Source of the DNA: Hoeflea marina | GTDB lineage: Bacteria > Pseudomonadota > Alphaproteobacteria > Rhizobiales > Rhizobiaceae | Direction of reading: 5' to 3' | NCBI RefSeq assembly: GCF_003182275.1 | Contig: NZ_QGTR01000001.1 | Coordinates: 658,130-722,129, forward strand | Length of the DNA: 64,000 nt | Shown: one piece after another, positions 25,575-34,575 of the stretch | Layout: every line of letters begins with the position of its first letter | Numbering within the stretch: the first letter of the stretch is position 1 | The notes under the pieces: model-generated | Told to the model about the DNA's origin: nothing | The model's input: the letters and a program-made list of their open reading frames with translations, nothing else | Database searches by the model: none | Position numbers and translations under genes: made by a program

Positions 25575-25703
25575 ATGATTGAAGCGCTTGCCTTGTTTGT
25601 CGCCCTTTTCGTCCTGCTGTTCGGCGGCCTGACTGTGGGCGCGCTGCGCGCCTCCGACCGCGAGGCCGGCCAAGTCGACGCGCGCCCGGCGGTCCGCCGC
25701 TGA
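25575..25703 (+). CDS. Small single-helix membrane protein, 42 residues
   Basis: A 42-residue frame with GGAG eight bases upstream of its ATG. Residues 3-24 (EALALFVALFVLLFGGLTVGAL) form one hydrophobic helix, followed by a polar tail RASDREAGQVDARPAVRR. It lies on the plus strand between the divergent coaD operon and a leftward VOC gene. The direct repeat at 25504-25522 upstream supports a real, regulated transcript. No family is recognised; a chance frame remains possible. Confidence 0.5.
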   Translation: MIEALALFVALFVLLFGGLTVGALRASDREAGQVDARPAVRR

Positions 25704-25801
25704 CGGGGTTCCCGCGCTGCCGCACATCGTCGGCGCTGCGACCGGGACACGCGGCCCCGGTTCCGACATTTTCAAGTTAAAAGAGACGGCGCTCGGTACG
25801 C

Positions 25802-26173
25802 TCACTTCGCCGGACGCGAAAACACCCGCAGCCGGTGACCATCGGGATCGAGCGCGACGAAAGTGCGGCCGAAATCCATGGTGGTCGGCACCTGGGCCAT
25901 CTTCACCCCGCGCTGCAGCCAGTCCGTGTACATGGCATCGACCGCTGCCGCATCGCTCACCCCGAAACCGATCTCGTTGCCGCCGGGTGCAGATTCGGGA
26001 GCGGGCTCGACGGTGTCCTGCTTCCACAGGCCGAGCATCACCCCTCCGCCCAGCGGCAGCATGCAGAAGCTGTCGCTCGACTCGATCACCGGACTGTCGA
26101 GGAACCCGGAGTAGAACACGGCGCTCGCCGCAGGATCGGCGACATATTGCAGGACGAAATTGAAGTCGGACAT
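25802..26173 (-). CDS. VOC family protein partnered with WYL regulator
   Basis: A 123-residue VOC protein of the PhnB/glyoxalase type: MSDFNFVLQYVADPAASAVFYSGFL at the start and FVALDPDGHRLRVFSRP at the end, the HRLRVF histidine region being a usual metal-ligand strand. AAGGAG lies seven bases upstream of the ATG at 26173 (an ATG two codons earlier is too close to it). A YafY-type regulator gene ends 56 bases upstream, and an inverted repeat covers that gene's end. The pair probably forms a detoxification or stress unit with unknown ligand. Confidence 0.82.
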   Translation of the reverse strand: MSDFNFVLQYVADPAASAVFYSGFLDSPVIESSDSFCMLPLGGGVMLGLWKQDTVEPAPESAPGGNEIGFGVSDAAAVDAMYTDWLQRGVKMAQVPTTMDFGRTFVALDPDGHRLRVFSRPAK

Positions 26174-26229
26174 TTTCATTCTCCTTGATGACCAGGCCCC
26201 GTTCGGGCACGAGTGGAGAATAGAGGCAG

Positions 26230-26943
26230 CTACTGACATTTTTTGTCAGTATTCTCATGCCGATCCCTGCCGCGCTGTTCCCGCCACGCCTTCTGCAGCA
26301 CGGCGCGGCGCTCGGGGTAGCGGGCCGCCTGGACTTCCAGACCGATGATCCGGTCAGTGCGGAAATTGCGGAAATCCTGCCTCAGCTCACACCAGGCCAC
26401 GACGATGCGAACGCGGTCGAAGAAGGCCAGCGCGATCGGCCAGATGATGCGCTCGGTGGTGTTGCCGGCCTGGTCGGCATAGGAAATGCAGAGCTTGCGC
26501 TCGCGCCGGATCGACTCGCGGATCGACGGCAGATCGGCATCGCCCGCCGAAATCCGGTCGCCGGGACCGATCATCAGCGAGGAGGCGTCAAGACCCTCGC
26601 GGAGATCGGGCGGCAGCACCGCGGCGATCTTGGCCAGCGCATTGCGCGCAGCCTGGCCGAGGGGCTGGTCGGCGCGTTCCGACACCCAGCGCGAGCCGAG
26701 CACCAGCGCCTCGATCTCGTCCTCGGTGAACATCAGCGGCGGCAGCATGAAGCCGGGACGCAGGACATAGCCGACGCCGGCTTCGCCGTCGATCGACGCG
26801 CCCTGCCCGCGCAACGTGTCGATGTCGCGGTAGATCGTGCGAAGCGCCACGCCGAGTTCGGCGGCAAGCGACGCACCGCTGACCGGATGGCGGTGGCGGC
26901 GAAACACCTGGATCAGGTCAAGCAGGCGCTGGGCACGGGACAA
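26230..26943 (-). CDS. YafY-type HTH-WYL transcriptional regulator
   Basis: A 237-residue regulator: N-terminal HTH_11 domain (RAQRLLDLIQVFRRHRHPVSGASLAAELGVALRTIYRDIDTLRGQGA) and a C-terminal WYL-type ligand domain (ISYADQAGNTTERIIWPIALAFFDRVRIVVAWCELRQDFRNFRTDRI). The start is set at the TTG at 26943 because GGAG lies six bases upstream and the HTH begins directly after; no ATG is close. The last seven codons lie inside the operator-like repeat at 26233-26249. A matching repeat is upstream of its own start, so it probably controls itself and the VOC gene. Confidence 0.87.
   Translation of the reverse strand: MSRAQRLLDLIQVFRRHRHPVSGASLAAELGVALRTIYRDIDTLRGQGASIDGEAGVGYVLRPGFMLPPLMFTEDEIEALVLGSRWVSERADQPLGQAARNALAKIAAVLPPDLREGLDASSLMIGPGDRISAGDADLPSIRESIRRERKLCISYADQAGNTTERIIWPIALAFFDRVRIVVAWCELRQDFRNFRTDRIIGLEVQAARYPERRAVLQKAWREQRGRDRHENTDKKCQ
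26233..26249. promoter_or_regulatory. Inverted repeat CTGACA-N5-TGTCAG, site 1
   Basis: A perfect 6-5-6 inverted repeat (7-bp arms if the outer A/T pair is counted) that overlaps the last codons of the WYL regulator and lies 60 bases upstream of the VOC start codon. The same architecture recurs at 26990-27006 upstream of the regulator itself. Probable binding site of the WYL regulator. Confidence 0.65.
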
Positions 26944-26989
26944 GGCAGGCTCCGGATCGGATGGCGTCCCCGCAGCATAGCAGACAATC

Positions 26990-27006
26990 CTGCCAGAATC
27001 TGTCAG
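26990..27006. promoter_or_regulatory. Inverted repeat CTGCCA-N5-TGTCAG, site 2
   Basis: Same 6-5-6 layout as site 1 with one mismatch in the left arm, located 46 bases upstream of the WYL regulator start. Sharing of both arms and spacer length by two sites around one regulator gene is strong circumstantial evidence for autoregulation. Confidence 0.65.
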
Positions 27007-27056
27007 GTATGGTTGAGGTCGAGGTTCCTGTTGCGAGCAGGCGCGCCATCCGCCCT

Positions 27057-29153
27057 TCATCCCAGGCGGCGTGCTCGCGGACCGGACTTGAACGCCTTCG
27101 GTTCACCGCCGGACAGATTTCCGCCGGGCTTGGCGACGATGTGGCCTTCATCCAGCAGCTGCTGCAGGGGCGCCGGGCGGCCGAGCAGAAAGCCCTGCGC
27201 CTCGTCACAGCCTTCCAGCCGCAGCAGTTCCAATTGCCCTGCGGTCTCGATGCCCTCAGCCAGCACCGGGATTGACAGGCTCTTGCCGAGCGCCAGCACG
27301 GCGCGGATGATCGCCTTGGCTTGCGGACTGGATTCCACTTCGCTCATGAAGGAGCGGTCGAGCTTGATCTTGTCGAACGGAAATGACCGCAGCGTGTCGA
27401 GAGAGGAGTATCCGGTGCCGAAATCGTCGAGCGCGATGCTCACGCCCAGCGCCCGGATCTGGCGCAGCATGTGCAGAGAGCGGTCCCGGTCGGCGAAAAT
27501 CGTCGTTTCCGTCAGCTCCAGCTCCAGCTGCGACGGCGACAGCCCGGAAGCGAGCAGCGCTTCCACCACGAGTTTGGGCAGGTCCGAATGGGCGAACTGT
27601 ACCGGCGAGAGATTGATCGCCACCTTGTAGGGCGGCTCCCAGCTCGCCGCGCGAAGGCAGGCCTCCGTCAACACCCAGGCGCCAAGCTTGAGGATCAGTC
27701 CGCTTTCCTCGGCCAGCGGAATGAATTCGGCGGGGGAGATATTACCGAGCCGCGGATGCCGCCACCGCAGCAGTGCCTCGTAGCCGGTGATCTGCCCTGT
27801 CGAGATCGAAGTCTGCACCTGGTAATGGATGTCGAGTTCCCTGTTCTCCAGCGCTTCTCGCAGGTCGCTTGCGAGATGACGCCGCGCCCTCACCGTCTCG
27901 TCCATGACCTGATCATAGAAGCACACCGCCGACGTGATGTCGGCCTTTGCCCGGTACATGGCGAGGTCGGCATTGCCGATCAGGCTTTGCAGGTCATCGG
28001 CGTTCTCGGGGTAGACAGCGACGCCCAGGCTCGCGCCGGGAATGATTTCGAAGTCATCGATTTGGATCGGCGTGGACAGGGCACTTTCGATCCGATCGAG
28101 AAAGTCCAGCAGTCCGGCCTGATCCCGCATCGGCTGGATGGCGGCGAACTCGTCGCCACCCAGCCGTGCAACGAACTCGCCATCCTGAAGCAGGCCCTGC
28201 ATCCGCGCGGCCAGCGCCTCCAGCACCTTGTCGCCGGCGGCATGGCCGCGCACATCGTTGATTTCCTTGAAGCGGTTGAGGTCGATCCCCACCAGCGCCA
28301 CCCTGCTTCCGGCAGCATCGGCCTCGGTGAGGCTACTGGCGAGGCGGTCATTGAAGCTGGCCCGGTTGGGAAGTCCGGTCAGGTTGTCGTTCATGGCCAT
28401 GTAACGCAGGCGTTCGACGGATTCGCCGCGCGCGCTCTTGTCGATGACCCAGCTGGCAAAGCCCGCGCCGACGACCAGCAGCGCCACGCCGGCAACCACC
28501 ACCGCCAGCGCCTGCATCGCGGCCGGGTTGGAATAGGAGCCGTCGATCGTCATCGGCACCACCGAGAAGGCGGCCATGCCGGTGAAATGCAGGGTGACGA
28601 TCGCCAGCACCAGCACACTGGCTGCGAGCATTTTCCTGCTCGGATGCACGGCGCGCAAGGCAATGTGGATCGCAGCCGCCGCCAGCATGACGCAGAGCAG
28701 GACGGAGGCGGTCAGGAACGTCGGATTCCAGGAGATGATCCCCTGCGGACGGTAGGCGGCCATGCCTGCATAATGCATCACGGCGACAGACAGCCCGACG
28801 ACACCGCCGCCGATGCCCGGCGCGGACCGGCCCGATCCGCTGGTCGCCACGAAGAAGCCGAAGCCCGCGCCGCCAACGGCGATCAGCAGTGAAATGATGG
28901 TGAGTACCGGGTCGAAGCCGACGGGTACGCCGGGCTCATAGGCCAGCATGGCGATGAAATGGGTGCACCAGATTGCCGCGCCCGAGGCCAGCGCGGTCAG
29001 AAACAGCCATCCGGCGCGCTGCAGACCCGAGGTGCCGCTGGCCCGGTCGAACAGGCCGAGCACGTTCCAGGAGCCTAGCGCGCAGACCAGCGCCGCCACC
29101 AGAACCAACCAGATATTGTGGTCATTTTCAATGCAACCGAGAACCGTGAACAT
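27057..29153 (-). CDS. MHYT-GGDEF-EAL c-di-GMP protein
   Basis: A 698-residue membrane protein for cyclic-di-GMP turnover. The N-terminal MHYT sensor has seven hydrophobic helices (about residues 10-225) with three H-containing motifs, CTHFIAM, VMHYAGM and TLHFTGM, thought to bind a metal and sense O2, CO or NO. The GGDEF domain (about 255-415) keeps an intact LGGDEFAA, and the EAL domain (about 425-670) keeps EALLRW, ELTET, DDFGTGYSSL, KLDRSF and LAEGIET, so both cyclase and phosphodiesterase could be active. GGAAG is six bases upstream of ATG 29153. It ends in a basic tail. Confidence 0.92.
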   Translation of the reverse strand: MFTVLGCIENDHNIWLVLVAALVCALGSWNVLGLFDRASGTSGLQRAGWLFLTALASGAAIWCTHFIAMLAYEPGVPVGFDPVLTIISLLIAVGGAGFGFFVATSGSGRSAPGIGGGVVGLSVAVMHYAGMAAYRPQGIISWNPTFLTASVLLCVMLAAAAIHIALRAVHPSRKMLAASVLVLAIVTLHFTGMAAFSVVPMTIDGSYSNPAAMQALAVVVAGVALLVVGAGFASWVIDKSARGESVERLRYMAMNDNLTGLPNRASFNDRLASSLTEADAAGSRVALVGIDLNRFKEINDVRGHAAGDKVLEALAARMQGLLQDGEFVARLGGDEFAAIQPMRDQAGLLDFLDRIESALSTPIQIDDFEIIPGASLGVAVYPENADDLQSLIGNADLAMYRAKADITSAVCFYDQVMDETVRARRHLASDLREALENRELDIHYQVQTSISTGQITGYEALLRWRHPRLGNISPAEFIPLAEESGLILKLGAWVLTEACLRAASWEPPYKVAINLSPVQFAHSDLPKLVVEALLASGLSPSQLELELTETTIFADRDRSLHMLRQIRALGVSIALDDFGTGYSSLDTLRSFPFDKIKLDRSFMSEVESSPQAKAIIRAVLALGKSLSIPVLAEGIETAGQLELLRLEGCDEAQGFLLGRPAPLQQLLDEGHIVAKPGGNLSGGEPKAFKSGPRARRLG

Positions 29154-29461
29154 GCCATGCTTCCATCTAAATGCTGCACAGCAGATAGCCGTCAACATTT
29201 ACAGAGTGCTTAAGATGAACGGACGAAAAGCTGAAATTCAGCAGATAGATAGAGGTTGCGCTCAAGCGTTGATTGACGCCGGTCCTGCAACCGCACGGCA
29301 CTGGAAAAAGCGAGATCCTGACTGTCGCACGCCTCCAAGTCGCGGCAACATACCCACCCATGCCGGCCGGATGGAACAGAGGGACTTAGCACTGTATGCA
29401 CGGCACTCGCCCGAGGGGGAGTCGGTGGCGCGGAGAGGCCAACGCATGGAGCGCGAGCAGC
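29154..29461. other. Intergenic region between MHYT protein and gyrA
   Basis: About 310 bases of lower GC with no supported gene; both flanking genes run leftward, so it should contain the promoter of the c-di-GMP protein. A TTGACG hexamer near 29190 on the minus strand could be its -35. I see no RNA-like structure beyond the gyrA terminator at its right edge. Confidence 0.45.
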
Positions 29462-29485
29462 AAAAAACCGGGGATCTCTCCCCGG
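29462..29485 (-). terminator. Rho-independent terminator of gyrA
   Basis: On the minus strand: stem CCGGGGA / TCCCCGG (7 bp, loop GAGA) followed directly by TTTTTT. It lies about 29 bases beyond the gyrA stop codon. Classic intrinsic terminator. Confidence 0.88.
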
Positions 29486-29513
29486 CTTTCATCCTGTGCA
29501 CGCTGTTTGACAA

Positions 29514-32387
29514 TCAGCCCTGCGGGTCTTCCTCGATGCCGTCATCCGGCAGATCCGCGGACGGTGAAGCATGGTCGCCGGCACCCGTGTCATCGCCTTC
29601 GGTAATCGCCGCGTCGGGTGCCGCAGCTCCCGCCTCGACCGCTTCCTCGACGGCGCTTTCCAAGTCCTCTTCCGTCTCCGGCTCGCTGATGCGGTCGACC
29701 GAGACCACGCGCTCGTCGGCGGCGGTGTTGAAGATGGTCACGCCCTTGGTGGCACGTCCGGCCATGCGGATGCCGCCGACCGGAACCCGGATCAGCGTGC
29801 CGCGATCCGACACCAGCATGATCTGGTCTCCCTGGTCGACCGGGAAGGCGGCGATCAGCGGGCCGATCTCGCCGGTCTTCGAGGTATCGGTGGCGCGGAT
29901 GCCCTTGCCGCCGCGTCCCGAGATGCGGAACTCGTAGCTCGACGAGCGCTTGCCGTAACCTTTTTCACTGACGGTGAGGATGAATTGCTCGCGCGCCTTC
30001 ATCTCCTCGTAGCGGCCGTCGTCAAGATCGGCGACCTCTGTCGGAGCGTCCTCGCCGACCAGCGCCACCTCCTCGATCTCCTCGCCGGTGACCGCCCTGC
30101 GCTCGGCCATGGCGCGCTTGAGATAGGCGGCGCGTTCGGCGGCCTCCGCGTCGACATGGTGGACGATGGTCATGGAGATGATCGAGTCGTCGCGGCCGAG
30201 CGTCATGCCCCGCACGCCGATCGAGTTGCGGCCGGCGAAGACGCGCACGTCATCGACCCGGAAGCGGATGCACTGGCCGAGCGCGGTCGTGAGCAGCACG
30301 TCGTCGAACTCGTTGCAGGTCTCGACATTGAGGATGGCGTCGCCTTCCTCGTCGAGCTTCATGGCGATCTTGCCGTTGCGGTTGACCTGGATGAAATCCG
30401 ACAGCTTGTTGCGCCGCACGGTGCCGCGCGTGGTGGCGAACATCACGTCGAGATTGGCCCAGCTGTCCTCGTCCTCGGGCAGCGGCATGATCGAGGTGAT
30501 GCGCTCACCCTTTTCAAGCGGCAGCATGTTGATGAGCGCCTTGCCCTTCGAGGTTGGCGTGCCGATCGGCAGCCGCCAGACCTTTTCCTTGTAGACGATG
30601 CCGCGCGAGGAGAAGAACAGCACCGGCGTGTGGGTGTTGGCGACGAACAGGCGGGTGACGAAATCCTCGTCGCGCGTCTGCATGCCGGAGCGGCCCTTGC
30701 CGCCGCGGCGCTGAGCCCGGTAGGTGTGAAGCGGCACGCGCTTGATGTAGCCGGCGTGGGAGACGGTGACCACCATGTCCTCGCGGGCGATCAGGTCCTC
30801 GTCTTCCATCTCCGGACCGCCCTCGACGATCTCGGTGCGCCGCGGCACGCCGAATTCGTCGCGCACGGCGATCAGCTCGTCCTTGACGATCTGCTGCACG
30901 CGAATGCGCGAACCGAGGATTTCCAGATAGTCGCGGATCTCCGCGCCGATCGTGTTGAGCTCGTCGCCGATCTCGTCGCGACCCAGCGCGGTCAGGCGGG
31001 CAAGGCGCAGTTCGAGAATGGCGCGCGCCTGCTCCTCGGAGAGGTTGTAGGTGCCGTCCTCGTTGATGCGGTGGCGCGGATCGTCGATCAGCAGGATCAG
31101 CGATTCCACGTCCATCGCCGGCCAGCGGCGCGTCATCAGTTCCTCGCGCGCGGTCGCCGGATCCGGCGCCTTGCGGATGAGCGCGATGATCTCGTCGATA
31201 TTGGCAACCGCAATGGCGAGACCAACCAAGACATGGGCGCGGTCGCGCACCTTGCGCAGCAGGAACTTGGTGCGCTTGGTCACCACTTCCTCGCGGAAGG
31301 CGATGAAGGCCTTGAGCATGTCGATGAGCGTCATCAGCTCCGGCTTGCCGCCGTTGAGCGCCACCATGTTGACCCCGAACGAGGTCTGCAGCGGCGTGTA
31401 GCGGTAGAGCTGATTGATGATGACGTCGGTGTTGGCGTCGCGCTTGAGCTCGATGACCACCCGGTAGCCCTGGCGATCGGATTCGTCGCGCAGGTCGGAA
31501 ATGCCCTCGATGCGCTTTTCGCGCACCAGTTCGGCCATTTTCTCGATCATCGACGCCTTGTTCACCTGATAGGGAACTTCGGTGATGATGATGGCTTCGC
31601 GGTCATTGCGCATTGGCTCGACATGGACGCGGCCGCGCATGACCACCGAGCCGCGGCCGGTCTCGAAGGCCTGGCGGATGCCGGCGCGGCCGAGAATGAG
31701 GCCGTTGGTCGGGAAGTCCGGACCCTTGATGATCTGCATCAGGTCGATGAGGTCCATCGCCGGATTGTCCATCAGCGCCATGCAGCCGTCGGCGATCTCG
31801 ATGAGATTGTGCGGCGGGATGTTGGTGGCCATGCCGACCGCGATGCCGCCGGCGCCGTTGACCAGCAGGTTGGGAAAGCGGGTCGGCAGGACCTTCGGCT
31901 CGCTGCCCGAGGCATCGTAGGTATCCTGGAAGTCGACCGTCTCCTTGTCGATGTCCTCGATCATCGCATGCGCGACCTTGGCCATGCGCGATTCCGTGTA
32001 TCGCATGGCAGCCGGAGGATCGCCGTCGATGGAGCCGAAATTGCCCTGGCCGTCGACCAGCATCAGGCTCATCGACCAGTGCTGCGCCAGCCGCACCATG
32101 GCGTCGTAGATCGACTGGTCGCCGTGCGGGTGATATTTGCCCATCGTGTCGCCGACGATGCGCGACGATTTCACGTAACGCCGGTTCCAGTGGTAGCCGC
32201 CCTCGTGCATGGCATGCAGGATGCGGCGGTGGACGGGCTTCAATCCGTCGCGGACATCGGGAAGCGCGCGACTGACGATCACGCTCATGGCATAATCGAG
32301 ATAGGACCGCTGCATCTCGGTGATGATGTTCACCGGCTCGATGCCGGGGGTCAGCGGTCCGCTGCCGGGTGTTTTCTGGTCTGTCAA
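29514..32387 (-). CDS. gyrA: DNA gyrase subunit A
   Basis: A 957-residue GyrA, the DNA-breaking subunit of gyrase. Signatures: [30 protein letters not shown], catalytic tyrosine Tyr130 (AAMRYTES), and the gyrase-specific GyrA box QRRGGKG that allows supercoiling. In the quinolone-resistance region the sequence [13 protein letters not shown] places Gln91 at the position of E. coli Ser83, while Asp95 (E. coli Asp87) is kept. Length exceeds E. coli GyrA (875), with an acidic extended tail rich in E, D and A. Upstream 204 bases are shared with divergent marC-family gene; a strong terminator follows. Confidence 0.97.
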   Translation of the reverse strand: MTDQKTPGSGPLTPGIEPVNIITEMQRSYLDYAMSVIVSRALPDVRDGLKPVHRRILHAMHEGGYHWNRRYVKSSRIVGDTMGKYHPHGDQSIYDAMVRLAQHWSMSLMLVDGQGNFGSIDGDPPAAMRYTESRMAKVAHAMIEDIDKETVDFQDTYDASGSEPKVLPTRFPNLLVNGAGGIAVGMATNIPPHNLIEIADGCMALMDNPAMDLIDLMQIIKGPDFPTNGLILGRAGIRQAFETGRGSVVMRGRVHVEPMRNDREAIIITEVPYQVNKASMIEKMAELVREKRIEGISDLRDESDRQGYRVVIELKRDANTDVIINQLYRYTPLQTSFGVNMVALNGGKPELMTLIDMLKAFIAFREEVVTKRTKFLLRKVRDRAHVLVGLAIAVANIDEIIALIRKAPDPATAREELMTRRWPAMDVESLILLIDDPRHRINEDGTYNLSEEQARAILELRLARLTALGRDEIGDELNTIGAEIRDYLEILGSRIRVQQIVKDELIAVRDEFGVPRRTEIVEGGPEMEDEDLIAREDMVVTVSHAGYIKRVPLHTYRAQRRGGKGRSGMQTRDEDFVTRLFVANTHTPVLFFSSRGIVYKEKVWRLPIGTPTSKGKALINMLPLEKGERITSIMPLPEDEDSWANLDVMFATTRGTVRRNKLSDFIQVNRNGKIAMKLDEEGDAILNVETCNEFDDVLLTTALGQCIRFRVDDVRVFAGRNSIGVRGMTLGRDDSIISMTIVHHVDAEAAERAAYLKRAMAERRAVTGEEIEEVALVGEDAPTEVADLDDGRYEEMKAREQFILTVSEKGYGKRSSSYEFRISGRGGKGIRATDTSKTGEIGPLIAAFPVDQGDQIMLVSDRGTLIRVPVGGIRMAGRATKGVTIFNTAADERVVSVDRISEPETEEDLESAVEEAVEAGAAAPDAAITEGDDTGAGDHASPSADLPDDGIEEDPQG

Positions 32388-32591
32388 CTTGGCTCACAAT
32401 CAATGCCGGGAATCACTGCCGCCTGTATAGCGGAAACACTGCGCAACTGCCAATTTTCGAGCTGGTTTTACCCGCTCCGCGGCAGGTTTTCCCGCATTTC
32501 CGTGCCCCGGCGGGGGTTTCTCTTTCCTCCCGCCTCGTCTATGCCTCGAATTGAGACAATTCGGCGCGCTTGGCCGCCGGGGAGCCGCCCG

Positions 32592-33221
32592 ATGACCCTC
32601 GACCTGATCATCAACGCCTTCGTGACCATCATCGTCATGTTCGACCCGCCCGGCCTTGCGGCGATCTTTCTCGGCCTGACGGTGGGCATGACCCGGGGCC
32701 AACGCATCCAGGTGGCGTTTCGCGGCACGGTGACGGCAGCGGCGATCCTGATCGTGGTGGCGCTGGCGGGAGCCGCCATCCTGAGCGTGCTCGGGATCAC
32801 ACTCGGCGCCTTCCGCATCGCGGGCGGCATTCTCTTGTTCTGGATCGCCTTCGAGATGATCTTTGAAAAACGCCACGAGCGCCAGGAGAAGAGCGCCGAG
32901 GTGGCCATCACCAAGGACCACATTTCCAACATCGCGGTGTTTCCGCTGGCCATCCCGCTGATTGCCGGTCCGGGCGCCATTTCCGCCATCATCCTGCTCG
33001 CCGGCTCGTTCGCCTCGCCGGTCGATCGGGCGGGACTGATCGGCGTCATCATCGGGGCATCCGTCGTCCTGTTCGGCACCCTGGTCCTCGCCGACTGGCT
33101 CGACCGCTATCTGGGCGCCACCGGCCGTGTCATCCTCACCCGGCTGCTCGGCGTGGTGCTGGCCGCGCTCTCGGTGCAGTTCGTTGTCGACGGCATCAAG
33201 CATGTCTTCATCGCCGGTTGA
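32592..33221 (+). CDS. MarC/YhgN family membrane protein
   Basis: A 209-residue inner-membrane protein with six predicted helices. Family features are FVTIIVMFDPPGLAAIFLGLT at the N-terminus, FRIAGGILLFWIAFEMIF, and FPLAIPLIAGPGAISAIILLAGS. MarC proteins have no proven transport substrate; an old link to antibiotic resistance was withdrawn. GGGGAG is eight bases upstream of the ATG. It is divergent from gyrA, an order common in rhizobia. Confidence 0.92.
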   Translation: MTLDLIINAFVTIIVMFDPPGLAAIFLGLTVGMTRGQRIQVAFRGTVTAAAILIVVALAGAAILSVLGITLGAFRIAGGILLFWIAFEMIFEKRHERQEKSAEVAITKDHISNIAVFPLAIPLIAGPGAISAIILLAGSFASPVDRAGLIGVIIGASVVLFGTLVLADWLDRYLGATGRVILTRLLGVVLAALSVQFVVDGIKHVFIAG

Positions 33222-33249
33222 GGCGGCGCCGTCACAAACAACGCCCTGT

Positions 33250-33512
33250 GGCCTTCTCTCGCCTTTCGAGGCGTCCCGCAGAGCACTCTCCACACCGTCA
33301 CCCTGGCCCCCGAGCTGCGGTCCAGCCACCGCGCGTCCGCGCGGTGAGAGGCTCCCTTCCTGCGGACGGTCCGATAGAGCCTCCCGGCTCGCGGACGCTC
33401 GCCCGCTGGATGCCTGATCAAGTCCGGCATGACGGCGGAGAGGGCAGCGTCCCCCTCCACCCGCATCCCGTGGCGGCCGCGCCGGCGGCCCTCGAAGGGC
33501 GAGGGTGAAGCC
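33250..33512. repeat. Composite inverted intergenic element
   Basis: A gene-free stretch whose two ends are imperfect inverted copies: left end reads GGCCTTCTCTCGCCTTTCGAGGC, and the right end on the minus strand reads GGCTTCACCCTCGCCCTTCGAGG. Inside are further C/G-rich palindromes (CACCGCGCG-tc-CGCGCGGTG) and a GATGCCTGATCAAGTCCGGCATGAC core. Such cores are dispersed in many alphaproteobacterial genomes. The whole looks like two repeat units in opposite orientation between marC and a VOC gene. Confidence 0.55.
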
Positions 33513-33589
33513 ACCAGGCGGGGCCGGGCACAATGATGCCTGCCCGCCCCCACGCCCTGAGGGCGAGGCGGCGGCGCTGATCGCCCTGG

Positions 33590-34030
33590 TCAGGCCCGGG
33601 TCACCGGCTCCAGCGGCGCGAATGCCATCGGGTGATCGGCGGCAAACTGCACCAGGTCCCACAGATTGCCATAGAGATCGGAAAACACCGCAACAGTGCC
33701 GTAATCATAGGTGGCGGGAGGGCGGATGAACTCGACGCCCTTTTCCGTCATCGCCGCATGGTCGCGCCAGAAATCGTCGGTGGAGAGAAACAGGAACACC
33801 CGGCCGCCGGACTGGTGGCCGATGAAAGCCTCCTGCTCCGGCTTTGACGCACGCGCCAGCAGGATCGCGGTGCCGGCAGATCCGGGCGGCGCAACCACCA
33901 CCCAGCGCTTGTTCTGGGCCGGTTGCGCGGTGTCCTCGACCAGCGTGAAGCCGAGCACGCCGGTGTACCAGGCAATCGCCTCGTCATAATCGCGCACCAC
34001 CAGCGCCATGTGGCTTATCGTCTGTCGCAT
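33590..34030 (-). CDS. VOC family protein (glyoxalase-like)
   Basis: A 146-residue VOC protein: ISHMALVVRDYDEAIAWYTGVLGFTLVED is a textbook first half, and AVFSDLYGNLWDLVQF the matching second metal-ligand region. The central HQSGGRVFLFLSTDDFWRDHAAMTEKGVEF follows the dioxygenase/glyoxalase pattern. Ligand unknown. It sits alone between a repeat element and a small membrane protein gene and is not part of the conserved gyrA-ssb-uvrA synteny. Confidence 0.86.
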   Translation of the reverse strand: MRQTISHMALVVRDYDEAIAWYTGVLGFTLVEDTAQPAQNKRWVVVAPPGSAGTAILLARASKPEQEAFIGHQSGGRVFLFLSTDDFWRDHAAMTEKGVEFIRPPATYDYGTVAVFSDLYGNLWDLVQFAADHPMAFAPLEPVTRA

Positions 34031-34216
34031 CGCACCGAGTTTCCCCTGATCATGGAAAGAACCGGATCTGCATCAACCCGCCGCCGAATTCCCGGATCAC
34101 CGCGCCTCCGCTTTTCGGTGATCGGCACACGCGCCGAACCGTCCGGCTTCGCGCGCTGTCCCGCGACGGGCAAATTTCGCTTCGCCCGCATATGCTCACA
34201 TCTGGTGGGCTCACAT

Positions 34217-34474
34217 CTAGCGCGCCTTGAGAATCCGCTGCCAGATGGTGCCGCCGAGATATTTTCCGCCAATCCAGAAATAGGCGACGATCAGCGCAAA
34301 ACACAGCAGTGCCGGTGCTCCGCTCAGGCTGAAGCCGTTGTCGGTAAGGCCGCCGAAAAGCGCGCCGACGATATAGCCAAGCATGAAGAACGCGGTGAGG
34401 AAGTCGAGAATCGCGGCCAGCACAATGCGCCAGTTCGATGGTCGTGCCGCCGGCGTCGCTGAAGTGTCGTCCAT
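34217..34474 (-). CDS. Small RDD-like membrane protein
   Basis: An 85-residue protein with two hydrophobic helices (VLAAILDFLTAFFMLGYIVGALFGGL and ALLCFALIVAYFWIGGKYLGGTI). The WRIVLAAILDFLTAFF ... YFWIGGKYLGGTIWQRIL pattern resembles a minimal RDD-domain protein (R-x-x-A-x-x-x-D, then G-x-T-x-G/W-x-R). No function is known. It lies 101 bases upstream of the ssb terminator on the same strand as ssb, probably separately transcribed. Confidence 0.7.
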   Translation of the reverse strand: MDDTSATPAARPSNWRIVLAAILDFLTAFFMLGYIVGALFGGLTDNGFSLSGAPALLCFALIVAYFWIGGKYLGGTIWQRILKAR

Positions 34475-34542
34475 TCGCCATCCCCCAAATCACACAGATT
34501 GTGAGCCAGTCGGCTTTGCGCGCAACCCGCCGAACGCGAAAT

Positions 34543-34569
34543 GGCCCGCAAGCTTTGCGCCTGCGGGCC
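34543..34569 (-). terminator. Hairpin downstream of ssb
   Basis: Perfect 8-bp inverted repeat GGCCCGCA / TGCGGGCC with an 11-base loop, seven bases beyond the ssb stop; on the minus strand it is followed by ATTTCG, so the U-tract is weak. Likely ssb transcript end. Confidence 0.6.
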
Positions 34570-34575
34570 TGATGA

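Noticed and set aside
29571-33221. Uninterrupted plus-strand frame of about 1,200 codons across gyrA and marC
   Set aside because: It is the antisense shadow of gyrA in high-GC DNA, rich in D, H, A and R with no family motif; only its last 209 codons are a real gene (the marC-family gene at 32592).
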